Shown piece after piece: positions 43,183 through 51,271 of a stretch of DNA of 64,000 nt. This DNA is from Anaerolineales bacterium (GTDB taxonomy: Bacteria > Chloroflexota > Anaerolineae > Anaerolineales > Villigracilaceae): the NCBI GenBank assembly GCA_015075725.1, contig JABTTV010000001.1, forward strand, positions 2,170,001-2,234,000, in the 5' to 3' direction. Below the pieces are notes generated by a model. That model made no database searches. It worked only from the letters and a program-made list of their open reading frames with translations, and was not told the DNA's origin. Numbering within the stretch: position 1 is the stretch's first letter; the number at the start of each line of letters is the position of its first letter. A program made the translations under genes and the position numbers.

Positions 43183-43275
43183 ATTGAACGGAGAGCCTTT
43201 ACGAAAGGCTGAGAGGAGCGTGAACGCGCTCGATCCGCATCACCTGATCTGGTTAATACCAGCGGAGGGATTTCT
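43183..43275 (+). ncRNA. TPP riboswitch (Thi box)
   Basis: The THI-box core is unmistakable: GGAGAGCC, AAAGGCTGAGAGG, then CACCTGATCTGGTTAATACCAGCGGAGGGA in pieces at 43250-43270. The aptamer's 3' strand CAGCGGAGG (43260-43268) is also complementary to CCTCCGCTG in the downstream terminator region (43294-43302). The RNA can therefore form either the ligand-bound aptamer plus terminator or an antiterminator. Thiamine pyrophosphate should switch off the downstream thiN and transporter genes. Confidence 0.95.
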
Positions 43276-43290
43276 CAATACGCCTGCCCA

Positions 43291-43318
43291 CATCCTCCGC
43301 TGCCGTGAGGATGTTTTG
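43291..43318 (+). terminator. Riboswitch-controlled terminator
   Basis: CATCCTC (43291-43297) pairs with GAGGATG (43307-43313), followed by TTTTG. Its left arm overlaps the bases that can pair with the riboswitch aptamer strand, so formation should depend on TPP binding. Confidence 0.82.
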
Positions 43319-43324
43319 TTTAAC

Positions 43325-43388
43325 GGACGATGGACCATAGACCACTGACCGTGGTTTTCCACCGTCCACGGTCTATCGTCCATCGTCC
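43325..43388. repeat. Palindromic word-like repeat ahead of thiN
   Basis: GGACGATGGACCATAGACC (43325-43343) and GGTCTATCGTCCATCGTCC (43370-43388) are inverted copies with one mismatch. The inner part (CCGTGG/CCACGG) is also self-complementary. It lies between the riboswitch terminator and the thiN start. Similar wording recurs at the end of the MFS gene near 62090. Confidence 0.8.
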
Positions 43389-43392
43389 AACT

Positions 43393-44034
43393 ATGAGAAT
43401 CATCATCTTTGCCAACGGCAGCCTGCCAAATCTCGAAAAAGCCCGCGCCCTCCTCCGCCCCGACGACTTCATCCTTTGCGCAGACGGCGGCACGCGTCAC
43501 GCCCTGGATTTGGGACTAACTCCCAATATAGTGATCGGAGATTTGGATTCGGTTACGTATGAAGAAAGAAGAAAGATGAAAGAAATGGGAGTTGAGGTTT
43601 TGGAATTTTCGAGGGATAAGAATGAGACTGACCTCGAACTCGCCATAAACCACGCATTGACCCTCAATTCAAGCCAAATTCTCATCCTCGCTGCCCTCGG
43701 TGGCCGCATGGATCACACTCTCGCGAACATCACTTTACTTTCCAACCTTCAACTTGCAACTTTCAACATCCGACTCACCGACGGCGTGGAAGAACTCTTC
43801 TTTTGCCGCGACCAAGCACAAGTCCAAGGAAGAAGCGGAGACATCGTCTCCCTCATCCCCTGGGGCGGCGAAGTGACCGGCGTCTTCACCGAAAACCTGC
43901 GCTGGCATCTTCATCATGAAACGCTTTACCCCGATAAAACTCGCGGCATCAGCAACGAGATGACTACGGATGTTGCGACGGTTACGGTTGATAGTGGTTT
44001 GTTATTGATTGTTCACACCATTGGCGATACGTAA
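43393..44034 (+). CDS. thiN: Thiamine pyrophosphokinase
   Basis: A 213-residue thiamine pyrophosphokinase, which converts thiamine and ATP to TPP and AMP. Motifs are CADGGTRHALDLGLTPNIVIGDLDS (in pieces, about 35-60), the acidic DKNETDLELAI, and LAALGGRMDHTLANI; the thiamine-binding end has LRWHL and a conserved GISNE. The ATG at 43393 was chosen because the family alignment begins there; upstream in-frame codons lie in the palindromic repeat. Two short coding stretches (around EERRKMKEMG and NLQLATFN) are encoded by word-like repeat DNA. First gene of a TPP-riboswitch operon. Confidence 0.93.
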   Translation: MRIIIFANGSLPNLEKARALLRPDDFILCADGGTRHALDLGLTPNIVIGDLDSVTYEERRKMKEMGVEVLEFSRDKNETDLELAINHALTLNSSQILILAALGGRMDHTLANITLLSNLQLATFNIRLTDGVEELFFCRDQAQVQGRSGDIVSLIPWGGEVTGVFTENLRWHLHHETLYPDKTRGISNEMTTDVATVTVDSGLLLIVHTIGDT

Positions 44035-44069
44035 TTCGTAATGCGTAATTAAACTGAAAAGGAAATCCC

Positions 44070-45098
44070 ATGAAAAAACACACACTGATCACTGTTTACT
44101 GTTTACTGCTCTCCGCTTGCGCCCCCGCCAGTCCCGCCACCCTCACCATCATGACCCACGACTCATTCGCCATCTCTGAAGATGTTGTGACCGCATTTGA
44201 ACAAGCCAACAACGTTGATGTTGTTTTTCTGGCGAGCGGCGACACGGGCACGATGCTCAACAAAGCCATCCTCGCCAAAGATGCCCCGCTTGCGGATGTT
44301 ATGTTCGGCGTGGATAACACCTTCCTCTCTCGCGCCCTCGAAGCGGACATCTTCGATGCCTATCAATCACCCGCACTTAGTGATGTACCTGCTGAGTTCA
44401 TTCTTGACTCTTCAAATCGCGCCCTGCCCGTGGACTATGGTGATGTCTGCATCAACTACGATAAAAAATATTTTGCAGAAAATAATTTAGCTGTGCCGCA
44501 GTCGTTCGAAGATTTGGCAAAGCCCGAATACAGTGGCTTGCTCGTGGTGCAAAACCCCGCCACGTCTTCGCCCGGCTTGGCATTCATGCTTGCCACTCGC
44601 GCTTATTTCGGCGACGGCTTCCTCGATTATTGGCAGAGCCTCAAAGACAATGGAGTGGTGGTTGTGGATGGTTGGGAGACCGCCTATTACACAAATTTCT
44701 CGGCATCTTCTGGTAAGGGACCTCAGCCGATGGTCGTCTCCTATGCCTCCAGCCCCGCTGCGGAAGTGGTCTTCGCCGCCGAGCCATTGACCGAGTCTCC
44801 GACCGCTTCCATCGTTGCGCCGGGCATGTGCTTCCGTCAGGTTGAATTTGTGGGCATCTTGAAAAACGGACAGAACCGCGACCTCGCCGAAAAATTTGTG
44901 GACTTCATGCTGGGCAAACAATTTCAAGAAGACATGCCGCTCAATATGTTCGTCTACCCTGTGAATCAGTCTGCGCAGCTGCCTGAGGTATTTATGCAAT
45001 ACGCCCAAGTTGCCAGTCAGCCCGCTGCCATTACCTACGAAGACATCGCCGCCAACCGTGATGCATGGATCGAAGCGTGGAATGAAGTGATGAAGTAG
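44070..45098 (+). CDS. thiB: Thiamine ABC transporter substrate-binding lipoprotein
   Basis: A 342-residue solute-binding protein. A lipoprotein signal ends in LLLSAC (Cys16). The body matches ThiB/TbpA: LTIMTHDSFAISEDVVTAFE, GDTGTMLNKAILAKDAPLADVMFGVDNTFL, ALPVDYGDVCINYDK, and PGLAFMLATRAYFG. It delivers thiamine or its phosphates to the permease encoded next. Its place behind a TPP riboswitch and thiN supports the substrate. It is followed after 61 nt of repeat-like DNA by thiP. Confidence 0.93.
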   Translation: MKKHTLITVYCLLLSACAPASPATLTIMTHDSFAISEDVVTAFEQANNVDVVFLASGDTGTMLNKAILAKDAPLADVMFGVDNTFLSRALEADIFDAYQSPALSDVPAEFILDSSNRALPVDYGDVCINYDKKYFAENNLAVPQSFEDLAKPEYSGLLVVQNPATSSPGLAFMLATRAYFGDGFLDYWQSLKDNGVVVVDGWETAYYTNFSASSGKGPQPMVVSYASSPAAEVVFAAEPLTESPTASIVAPGMCFRQVEFVGILKNGQNRDLAEKFVDFMLGKQFQEDMPLNMFVYPVNQSAQLPEVFMQYAQVASQPAAITYEDIAANRDAWIEAWNEVMK

Positions 45099-45146
45099 GA
45101 GAGAAGCAAGAAACGAGAAATGAGAAACGAGTAGACAAGTAGACAA

Positions 45147-45216
45147 GGTAAACAGGTATATGAAATCCGAAAATGTTGATCACTCAAAATACAAGTGGAC
45201 GAGTGTACCTGTTTCC
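45147..45216. repeat. Inverted repeat overlapping the 5' end of thiP
   Basis: GGTAAACAGGTA (45147-45158) in the intergenic gap is complementary, with two mismatches, to TACCTGTTTCC inside the thiP coding region (45206-45216). The repeat thus straddles the start codon, and the permease's first 20 or so residues come from repeat-type DNA. Confidence 0.55.
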
Positions 45217-46854
45217 CTGTTTACTAATTTACGTGTGTACCTCTGGCTTCCCACCATTCTCTTTCTCCTTTCCTTTTTTTTCTACCCCCTCTTCAAAATC
45301 CTCACCCTCACCTTTAACCTCAATACCCTCACCGACCCAAACAACCTCCTCATTTCTAGTAACTCGTTACTTTTTACTTTCTACCAAGCCACCCTCTCCA
45401 CCCTCCTCACCTTCACCCTCGGACTCCCCGCCGCCATCCTCTTCTCCAAATTCAACTTCCCCGGCAAATCCCTTCTACGTGCGCTGACCGCCGTCCCCTT
45501 CATGCTGCCCACCGTCGTCGTCGCTGCTGCATTCAACTCAATTTTTTCTCCACGCGGACTCTTTTCTTTCTTCTTTCCTTCTTTCATCATCCATCCTTCA
45601 CCCTTCATCCTTATCCTCATCGCCCACACCTTCTACAACACCTCCATCGTCATCCGCATTGTCGGCAACGCCATCTCACGGCTCGACCCAAAACTCGAAG
45701 CCTCTGCCCGTTCCCTCGGCGCGGACACGTTCCACGTCTGGAAGGATGTCATCCTCCCAATTCTTCGTCCATCCCTGCTTGCCGCTGCCTTGCTCGTTTT
45801 CATGTTCGACTTCACGAGTTTTGGCGTCATCCTCTTGCTCGGCGGATCACAATTCGCCACTCTCGAAGTGGAAATCTACATCCGCGCCCTGCAATTGCCC
45901 AACCTCAACCTCGCCGCGTTATTATCTGTTATTCAACTCATCTTCACCCTCATCTTCTCCATCCTCTACTCACGAACCATCAACCAAGTGAGCACCCAAA
46001 CCGCCCCGCGCTTCTCCCAAGCCCGCCCTCCTAAAACAATCAAAGAAAAAATCTTCGTCACCACTCTCGCCCTCTTTCTTTCCTCTTTCTTCTTTCTTCC
46101 TCTCATCTCTCTACCAATCCGATCATTAACTCGCCTCGAAGCCGACCGCGGACAACGCACCGAAGTCCAATACGGTTTCACCACCGACTACTACGAAGAA
46201 CTCTTCATCAACCGACGCGGCTCGTTGTTCTACGTCCCGCCTGTGCAAGCCGCGCTCAACTCGTTGGGTTTTGCTGGCATCACCGTCATTCTTTCGCTTG
46301 CGCTTGGTTATCCTGCCGCCTATGCTCTCGCCAAACCAACGCGCCTCGAAAAATTTCTCGACCCCTTCCTCATGCTGCCTCTCGGCGCCTCTGCCGTGAT
46401 GATGGGTCTCGGCTTCATCCTCTCCTTTGGTCGCCTCATCGCTTCGCCATTCTTCATCCCCATCGCGCACACGTTGATTGCTTTGCCTTTCGTCATTCGC
46501 ACACTGCAACCCGCACTCGCCTCCATCCCTGAACGACTGCGTCAAGCCGCATCGACTCTCGGCGCGTCACCTTTGCGCGTTTGGCAAACCGTCGACTTTC
46601 CCATCCTTTCACGCGCCACACTCAGCGCCGCCACCTTCGCCTTCACCGTCTCGCTCGGCGAGTTCGGCGCCACCCTGCTCATCACCCGCCCCGAATATCC
46701 CACCATCCCCATCGCCATCTCGCGCTTCCTCTCGCAGCCCGGCGGTCTCAACTACGGTCAAGCCATGGCGATGGCAACCGTCCTCATGCTGCTCACCACG
46801 CTCAGCATTTTGCTCATCGAAAAATTGCGTTTCAACAACGCCGGAGAACTCTAA
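45160..46854 (+). CDS. thiP: Thiamine ABC transporter permease (two fused permease halves)
   Basis: A 564-residue membrane protein with about twelve helices in two homologous BPD_transp_1 halves. Each half has an EAA-type loop for the ATPase: EASARSLGADTFHVWKDVILP (about 185-205) and RQAASTLGASPLRVWQTVDFP (about 460-480). The plan matches ThiP. Several stretches (near SNSLLFTFYQ, FFFPSFIIHPSPF and FLSSFFFLPL) are encoded by pyrimidine-rich, word-like DNA like that in nearby intergenic spaces. TAATG overlaps the start of the ATPase gene. Confidence 0.9.
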   Translation: MKSENVDHSKYKWTSVPVSLFTNLRVYLWLPTILFLLSFFFYPLFKILTLTFNLNTLTDPNNLLISSNSLLFTFYQATLSTLLTFTLGLPAAILFSKFNFPGKSLLRALTAVPFMLPTVVVAAAFNSIFSPRGLFSFFFPSFIIHPSPFILILIAHTFYNTSIVIRIVGNAISRLDPKLEASARSLGADTFHVWKDVILPILRPSLLAAALLVFMFDFTSFGVILLLGGSQFATLEVEIYIRALQLPNLNLAALLSVIQLIFTLIFSILYSRTINQVSTQTAPRFSQARPPKTIKEKIFVTTLALFLSSFFFLPLISLPIRSLTRLEADRGQRTEVQYGFTTDYYEELFINRRGSLFYVPPVQAALNSLGFAGITVILSLALGYPAAYALAKPTRLEKFLDPFLMLPLGASAVMMGLGFILSFGRLIASPFFIPIAHTLIALPFVIRTLQPALASIPERLRQAASTLGASPLRVWQTVDFPILSRATLSAATFAFTVSLGEFGATLLITRPEYPTIPIAISRFLSQPGGLNYGQAMAMATVLMLLTTLSILLIEKLRFNNAGEL

Positions 46855-47864
46855 TGCTCGAACTTCGCAACGTCGTCAAATCCTACGAAGGCAAACCTCT
46901 GCTCACGGATATCTCCTTCACCGTCGCAGAGGGCGAGACCATCTGTCTGCTTGGCGCATCGGGCAGCGGCAAAAGCACCATTTTGAGGATGATTGCTGGG
47001 TTGGAGTTTCCTGAACGTGGAGCGATTCTGCTAAACAGCCTTGACCTCGCCGGTACACCGCCTCACCTCCGTGACTTTGGCTTGGTCTTCCAAGACTATG
47101 GGCTTTTCCCTCACCTGAACGTTTTTGACAACATCGCTTTCGGCTTGAAAATGCGTAACGCATCTGCGGACGAAATCAAACAGCACGTCTCTGCCTTGCT
47201 GGAGCAGGTCAACCTCTCCGGTTTTGAATCTCGCAAAGTGACCGACCTCTCCGGCGGCGAACAGCAACGTGTTGCACTTGCGCGAGCGCTTGCACCCAGT
47301 CCGCGCCTGCTGATGTTCGATGAACCCCTCGGCGCATTGGACCGATCCCTAAAAGAAGACCTGCTCAATGAAATCCGCAGCATCTTGCACCAGACAAAAA
47401 TCCCCGCCATCTACGTCACCCACGATCAGGAAGAAGCCTTCACCATCGCAGACCGTATCCTCGTCTTGCACGAAGGGACGATCATCCGCGGTGGGACGCC
47501 GAGTGAAATTTGGAAAGACCCACAGTCCGCTTTTGTGGCGAGGTTGCTTGGGATTGGGAATGTGGTTGAAGGCGAAGTAATCGCCGAAAATAAAGTCGAA
47601 ACTATATTTGGTACTTTCAATTTGAACTGCACAAAAAATATCGGATCAAAACTTCAATTACTACTGACCGAGTTCCCCTCCCCTTTAGGGGAGGGGCGGA
47701 GGGGAGAGGTCCGAGGTGAGATTCAACTCACAGTGGAGGATGTGTTTTTTAAGCAGGACCAGTTCCAGGTCAAGGCAAGAGGCGGGCTTGTCATCCACAT
47801 GAAAGACGCGCCCCGCATTGGAGACGTCGTCACTGTGAAGGTTCAGGTAAAATGCCTGTCATGA
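46854..47864 (+). CDS. thiQ: ABC transporter ATP-binding protein, thiamine uptake
   Basis: A 336-residue ATPase: Walker A GASGSGKST (about 39-47), Q-loop DYGLFPHL, signature LSGGEQQR, Walker B RLLMFDEP, and the switch histidine in YVTHDQEEA. Residues beyond about 235 form a TOBE-like regulatory region, which interrupts normally with a 20-residue stretch (FPSPLGEGRRGEVRGE) encoded by a CCCCTCCCC/GGGGAGGGG palindrome. Its ATG overlaps the thiP stop (TAATG). As part of the thiN-thiB-thiP operon it should energise thiamine import. It overlaps the DUF402 gene by 13 nt. Confidence 0.92.
   Translation: MLELRNVVKSYEGKPLLTDISFTVAEGETICLLGASGSGKSTILRMIAGLEFPERGAILLNSLDLAGTPPHLRDFGLVFQDYGLFPHLNVFDNIAFGLKMRNASADEIKQHVSALLEQVNLSGFESRKVTDLSGGEQQRVALARALAPSPRLLMFDEPLGALDRSLKEDLLNEIRSILHQTKIPAIYVTHDQEEAFTIADRILVLHEGTIIRGGTPSEIWKDPQSAFVARLLGIGNVVEGEVIAENKVETIFGTFNLNCTKNIGSKLQLLLTEFPSPLGEGRRGEVRGEIQLTVEDVFFKQDQFQVKARGGLVIHMKDAPRIGDVVTVKVQVKCLS
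47675..47712. repeat. In-frame palindromic repeat inside thiQ
   Basis: CCCCTCCCC (47675-47683) and GGGGAGGGG (47688-47696) form a perfect 9-bp stem with loop TTTA, followed by CGGAGGGGAGAGGTCC. Such CCCCTCCC-type palindromes are normally intergenic in bacterial genomes. Here the element is translated in frame. Confidence 0.7.
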
Positions 47865-48310
47865 AAATCCTGAAAAAGAATCTGGCAGAAGAAACAACTT
47901 GGCAATATGATGGCAAAGTTGTCAATCGCGGAGAAAATTTTGTTACGGTTGAAGCCTTCTTCAACCGAGACGATATGCCGTTTCAAGAAATCGTTTTGAA
48001 ACGCAACGACCGCTTTGTGGAGACTTTTTTCACCGACAAATGGTACAACATCTTTGAAATTTATGATCGCGATGATGGAAGGTTGAAAGGCTGGTACTGC
48101 AATATCACCAAGCCTGCTGTCATTGAAGATGGGCATGTGGCGTATGTTGATCTTGCCCTAGACTTGTGGGTCTCTGCCAATGGTACGCGCAAGGTCTTGG
48201 ACGAAGATGAGTTGGAAGGGCTGGGATTGGATGAGGCGTTGAAGCAGAAAGCCTTTGCAGGCCTGCAGGAACTCGAACGATATTTTGAATCAAAAAATCC
48301 TCCGCGCTAA
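47852..48310 (+). CDS. DUF402-domain protein
   Basis: A 152-residue protein of the DUF402 (FomD-like) family: FFNRDDMPFQEIVLKRNDRFVE, FTDKWYNIFEIYDRDDGRLKGWYCNITKPA, VAYVDLALDLWVSANG, and VLDEDELE. Members include nucleoside-diphosphate phosphatases (Ntdp/YgaC) and FomD, which hydrolyse phosphoanhydrides in metal-dependent fashion. Here it overlaps thiQ by 13 nt, so it is part of the thiamine operon; a role on a thiamine phosphate or nucleotide is possible (inference). The stop codon sits in the loop of a terminator hairpin. Confidence 0.85.
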   Translation: MPVMKILKKNLAEETTWQYDGKVVNRGENFVTVEAFFNRDDMPFQEIVLKRNDRFVETFFTDKWYNIFEIYDRDDGRLKGWYCNITKPAVIEDGHVAYVDLALDLWVSANGTRKVLDEDELEGLGLDEALKQKAFAGLQELERYFESKNPPR

Positions 48311-48323
48311 CGGAGGATTTTTT
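48296..48323 (+). terminator. Intrinsic terminator of the thiamine operon
   Basis: AATCCTCCG (48296-48304) pairs with CGGAGGATT (48311-48319), followed by TTTT. The DUF402 stop codon lies in the loop. Confidence 0.85.
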
Positions 48324-48338
48324 GATTTCGAACTTGGC

Positions 48339-48500
48339 TCAGCCGCCCATGGCAGCCATGATTTGATCGCCGAACATCCAGCCGCCCGCGATGAGCGCAC
48401 AGCAGCAGCATAGAAGAACAACAACTACGATCACGATAATCATGGTGGTGTTATTCTTTTTCGGCTCTTCCGGGGAAGGGGTGACAGGCATTTCAGACAT
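48339..48500 (-). CDS. Small single-pass membrane protein with a four-cysteine run (53 residues)
   Basis: A short gene with GGAGAG 6-8 nt upstream of its ATG. The protein has a Pro/Glu-rich cytoplasmic start (MSEMPVTPSPEEPKKNN), one helix (about 20-40) of Ile/Val/Leu containing CCCC at 31-34, and a short tail with three methionines ending AAMGG. I recognise no family. The Cys run at the membrane interface could be acylated or bind metal (speculative). It is followed by the DUF4126 gene upstream on the same strand, separated from it by about 45 nt. Confidence 0.72.
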   Translation of the reverse strand: MSEMPVTPSPEEPKKNNTTMIIVIVVVVLLCCCCALIAGGWMFGDQIMAAMGG

Positions 48501-48546
48501 GATTTCTCTCCTTGTTATTGAATAATTTATTGCATTATAAACGATG

Positions 48547-49119
48547 TTATACAGCCTGGGATTTTTGATTCCTGCCCATCCACCACCAGAGGAGAAGCGA
48601 GAGGAGGACGATGAGAAGAATCACGGCGATGATGGGGAGTAGGACTGAAAGCACAGAGGCGATCGTGGCAAAGATATCTTCCGCGATCGAAACCGGGACG
48701 TTTCCGGCGCCGCCAGTCGTGGCTGTGACCGCGGGCCGTACCGCCGCGGATTTTACCGTGTGGACACTGCCTGCAATCAGCAAACCGCAGGCAAGCGCCA
48801 AAACAGGGTTGACGTCTGTGATGACGTTTGCGCTGGCGGCAAAGGCGACAGCGCCAGCCGCGGGGCGGACGACGGTTTGGATCAGGTCGTTGATGTGGTT
48901 GACGGCGGGGACCTTATCTGCGACCATTTCGATGATGACGAGCACGCCGAGCAGGATCAGGATCCATGGATTGGCGAGCAGGTCGAAGGGTTTGGCGAGA
49001 TTGAGCGTGTTCGGGAAGTAATGCGCGATCACGCCCACCACCAAAAGCGGAATGTAGGCATTCAACCCGGCGCTGGCTGAAAGCCCAAAGGCGGAAAAGA
49101 TTCCAAGCAAGAGTTCCAT
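48547..49119 (-). CDS. DUF4126-family membrane protein
   Basis: A 190-residue membrane protein that matches DUF4126: LSASAGLNAYIPLLVVGVIAHY, LANPWILILLGVLVIIEMVADKVPAVNHINDLIQTVVRPAAGAVAF, and TTGGAGNVPVSIAEDI; a final helix ends in WWWMGR. Function is unknown. The start has AGGAGAAAG in front of the ATG. It may be co-transcribed with the small four-cysteine membrane protein downstream. Confidence 0.87.
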   Translation of the reverse strand: MELLLGIFSAFGLSASAGLNAYIPLLVVGVIAHYFPNTLNLAKPFDLLANPWILILLGVLVIIEMVADKVPAVNHINDLIQTVVRPAAGAVAFAASANVITDVNPVLALACGLLIAGSVHTVKSAAVRPAVTATTGGAGNVPVSIAEDIFATIASVLSVLLPIIAVILLIVLLSLLLWWWMGRNQKSQAV

Positions 49120-49179
49120 TTCTTTCTCCTATTCAAGTATCGTGCATGTTTATTATACGATTTTTAAGCAATTTCGTTG

Positions 49180-50028
49180 TCATCCAGAGAGGCCCGGAAA
49201 CCCGCTCCATGTACCGGTAAAGCGGAGTCGGATGAGGTCGATGCTCAGGATGAGCAGCAAAGCCAACGTCAGGCCGGAGGCGAATGCCAACCAAAGTTGT
49301 CGCGGATGTTCGAACGTATTATCCTGCTTCATGATGATCGTCCACAATAGCCCAAAGACGATCACCAAAAGCGACAATGTGCCAAGCGCGCTGATGTATG
49401 CGATGGGATAAAGTACGAATGGGCTGTCTGTAAGGATGAGCAGATTGATGACGATGATGCCCGCAACGAGAATCCCAAGCTTTTTCCATTCGAGGGCGGG
49501 ACGGTCATCGAGTTCGCGCCAGAGTGTCTGGTTGATGACGGGGTAAAGCATGGCAGCGAGAGCAATACCCATGCCGCTCCCGGTGAAGAGTCGCAACGTT
49601 TGATTTGGAATATAAAGGTTTGGGATTTGGTCGAGAGGGCTTCCGTTCCCGCTGGTCTGTTTGAGCAGGTAAAGATATGAGTTCGAGCCGTCCACGCCGA
49701 ACGCGACGAAGAAGGCGAACAAAACTGCTATGATCCCGCGCTGGGGAAGTTTGCTGCGCCTGCCGCTAACAAATATCTGGAAGAGAAGCGCGAGCCCGGC
49801 GGCGTAGAATTCGCCGGTGCAGCGCGCGCAAAGCGGAAGCTGGCGGTCATCGATCTGGAAGGAACGCGCATCGATGCGGTGACAGACGGCGTAGCCGATG
49901 GCGTCCAATTTGCCGAGCGCGCCTTCGGGCGCGATGATGAACCAGGCAATGACCGCCGCCAGGGCGCCAATTGGAACGACCCAGCTGGCGATGCTTTCGA
50001 ATTTCGATGGTTGTGGATTTGTTTGCAT
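49180..50028 (-). CDS. DUF2085-family membrane protein
   Basis: A 282-residue membrane protein. The DUF2085 signature is visible near residues 45-80: IGYAVCHRIDARSF, then LPLCARCTGEFYAAGL, with the conserved histidine and three cysteines that suggest metal binding at the membrane. About six to seven helices follow, and the C-terminal half is longer than the short family core. The start at the ATG 50028 excludes a large in-frame extension that runs antisense through pfkA. Divergent from pfkA. Confidence 0.8.
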   Translation of the reverse strand: MQTNPQPSKFESIASWVVPIGALAAVIAWFIIAPEGALGKLDAIGYAVCHRIDARSFQIDDRQLPLCARCTGEFYAAGLALLFQIFVSGRRSKLPQRGIIAVLFAFFVAFGVDGSNSYLYLLKQTSGNGSPLDQIPNLYIPNQTLRLFTGSGMGIALAAMLYPVINQTLWRELDDRPALEWKKLGILVAGIIVINLLILTDSPFVLYPIAYISALGTLSLLVIVFGLLWTIIMKQDNTFEHPRQLWLAFASGLTLALLLILSIDLIRLRFTGTWSGFPGLSG

Positions 50029-50121
50029 TCGGCAGATTATACCCATCAGAATGACAAATTTCCTTTTTGCGCACCGGGGATGCTTTTGGGTTATCATAAC
50101 CATGGATACAGGAGCATTGCA

Positions 50122-51207
50122 ATGAAACGAATTGGAATCCTGACCGGCGGCGGCGATGCGCCGGGTTTGAATGCGGTCATCCGTGCGGTGGTAAAAACAG
50201 CCATCAATGAATACAAGTGTGAGGTGATCGGCATCCGGGATGGGTATGATGGATTTCTGGACACAAAGAATGGCATCGTCCCGTTGGGCATGGAAGAAGT
50301 GCGCGGGATTTTGCCGCGAGGCGGCACGATCCTCGGCGCGGCGAACCGCGGCAACCCGTACGCCCGCAAAGTGATCCGCGATGGAAAAGAAGTGACCATC
50401 GACGTTTCGGATGAGATCGTCAAGGGGATCAAGGAACAGGGTTTGGATGCGCTTCTCGTCCTCGGCGGCGACGGGACCCTGCACATCGCGCATGAGCTTG
50501 CCCTGAAAGGGGTTCCCATCATCGGGGTGCCGAAGACGATCGACAACGACATCGGCGGCACGGAAATAACATTCGGTTTCGACACAGCCCTGAACATTGC
50601 CACAGAGGCCTTGGATCGTCTGCATACCACGGCAGAATCTCATCACCGCGTGATGGTCGTCGAGTTGATGGGGCGCGATGCGGGTTTTATCACCTTGAAT
50701 GCGGGCGTTTCCGGCGGGGCGGATGTGATTCTGATCCCTGAAATTCCCTTCAAGTACGAAAGCATCATGAAGAAGATTCAAGCGCGAAGCGAACAGGGGC
50801 GGAAGTTCAGCCTGCTTGCGGTTTCGGAAGGCGCGAAGGCAGAGGGTGCGGCGCAGGTCTATTCGCGCAAAGGGGATGAAGTCTATGTGCCGCGTTTGGG
50901 AGGGATCGGTCAGGTCGTTGCGGAATACATCGACCAGCAGGGATTCGAATCGCGCGTGACTGTCTTGGGACATGTCCAGCGCGGCGGGACGCCAACGGCC
51001 TTTGACCGCTGGCTGGCGACGCGTTATGGGGCGGCGGCTGTCCGCATTGCGGCGAGTGGCAGATTCGACCGTATGGTGGCATTGGAAAGCGGCGAGATCA
51101 CAGACCTCCCGTTGGAAGAGGCCGTGGCATTTCCAAAGCGGGTGAACGTGAACGGCGACGCTGTCATTACCGCGCGTAACATCGGCATTTCGTTCGGGGA
51201 TGAATAA
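50122..51207 (+). CDS. pfkA: 6-phosphofructokinase
   Basis: A 361-residue phosphofructokinase, which phosphorylates fructose-6-phosphate in glycolysis. Motifs: GILTGGGDAPGLNAVIR (nucleotide loop), GGTILGAANRGNP, LGGDGTLHIAHE, PKTIDNDIGGTE (catalytic Asp), ELMGRDAGFI and LGHVQRGGTP. The PKTIDND wording places it near the group that includes PPi-dependent enzymes, while GGDGT rather than GGDD favours ATP as phosphoryl donor. This is inferred from those two positions. AGGAG lies nine bases upstream of the ATG. Single-gene unit. Confidence 0.95.
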   Translation: MKRIGILTGGGDAPGLNAVIRAVVKTAINEYKCEVIGIRDGYDGFLDTKNGIVPLGMEEVRGILPRGGTILGAANRGNPYARKVIRDGKEVTIDVSDEIVKGIKEQGLDALLVLGGDGTLHIAHELALKGVPIIGVPKTIDNDIGGTEITFGFDTALNIATEALDRLHTTAESHHRVMVVELMGRDAGFITLNAGVSGGADVILIPEIPFKYESIMKKIQARSEQGRKFSLLAVSEGAKAEGAAQVYSRKGDEVYVPRLGGIGQVVAEYIDQQGFESRVTVLGHVQRGGTPTAFDRWLATRYGAAAVRIAASGRFDRMVALESGEITDLPLEEAVAFPKRVNVNGDAVITARNIGISFGDE

Positions 51208-51236
51208 AAAACGGGTTGCGCTTCCATGCAACCCGT
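51206..51236 (-). terminator. Intrinsic terminator of the M29 aminopeptidase gene
   Basis: The stem ACGGGTTGC/GCAACCCGT (51211-51219 with 51228-51236) is followed on the minus strand by a T6 run. On the plus strand it lacks a T-run but may help end pfkA. Confidence 0.78.
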
Positions 51237-51271
51237 AGCCTACCTTTGCTCAAGCCGCCGCCGGGAACGGA

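Noticed and set aside
50029..51231. Long minus-strand open frame extending the DUF2085 protein to 683 residues
   Set aside because: The extension runs antisense through the well-supported pfkA gene, and DUF2085 similarity begins only at the ATG at 50028.
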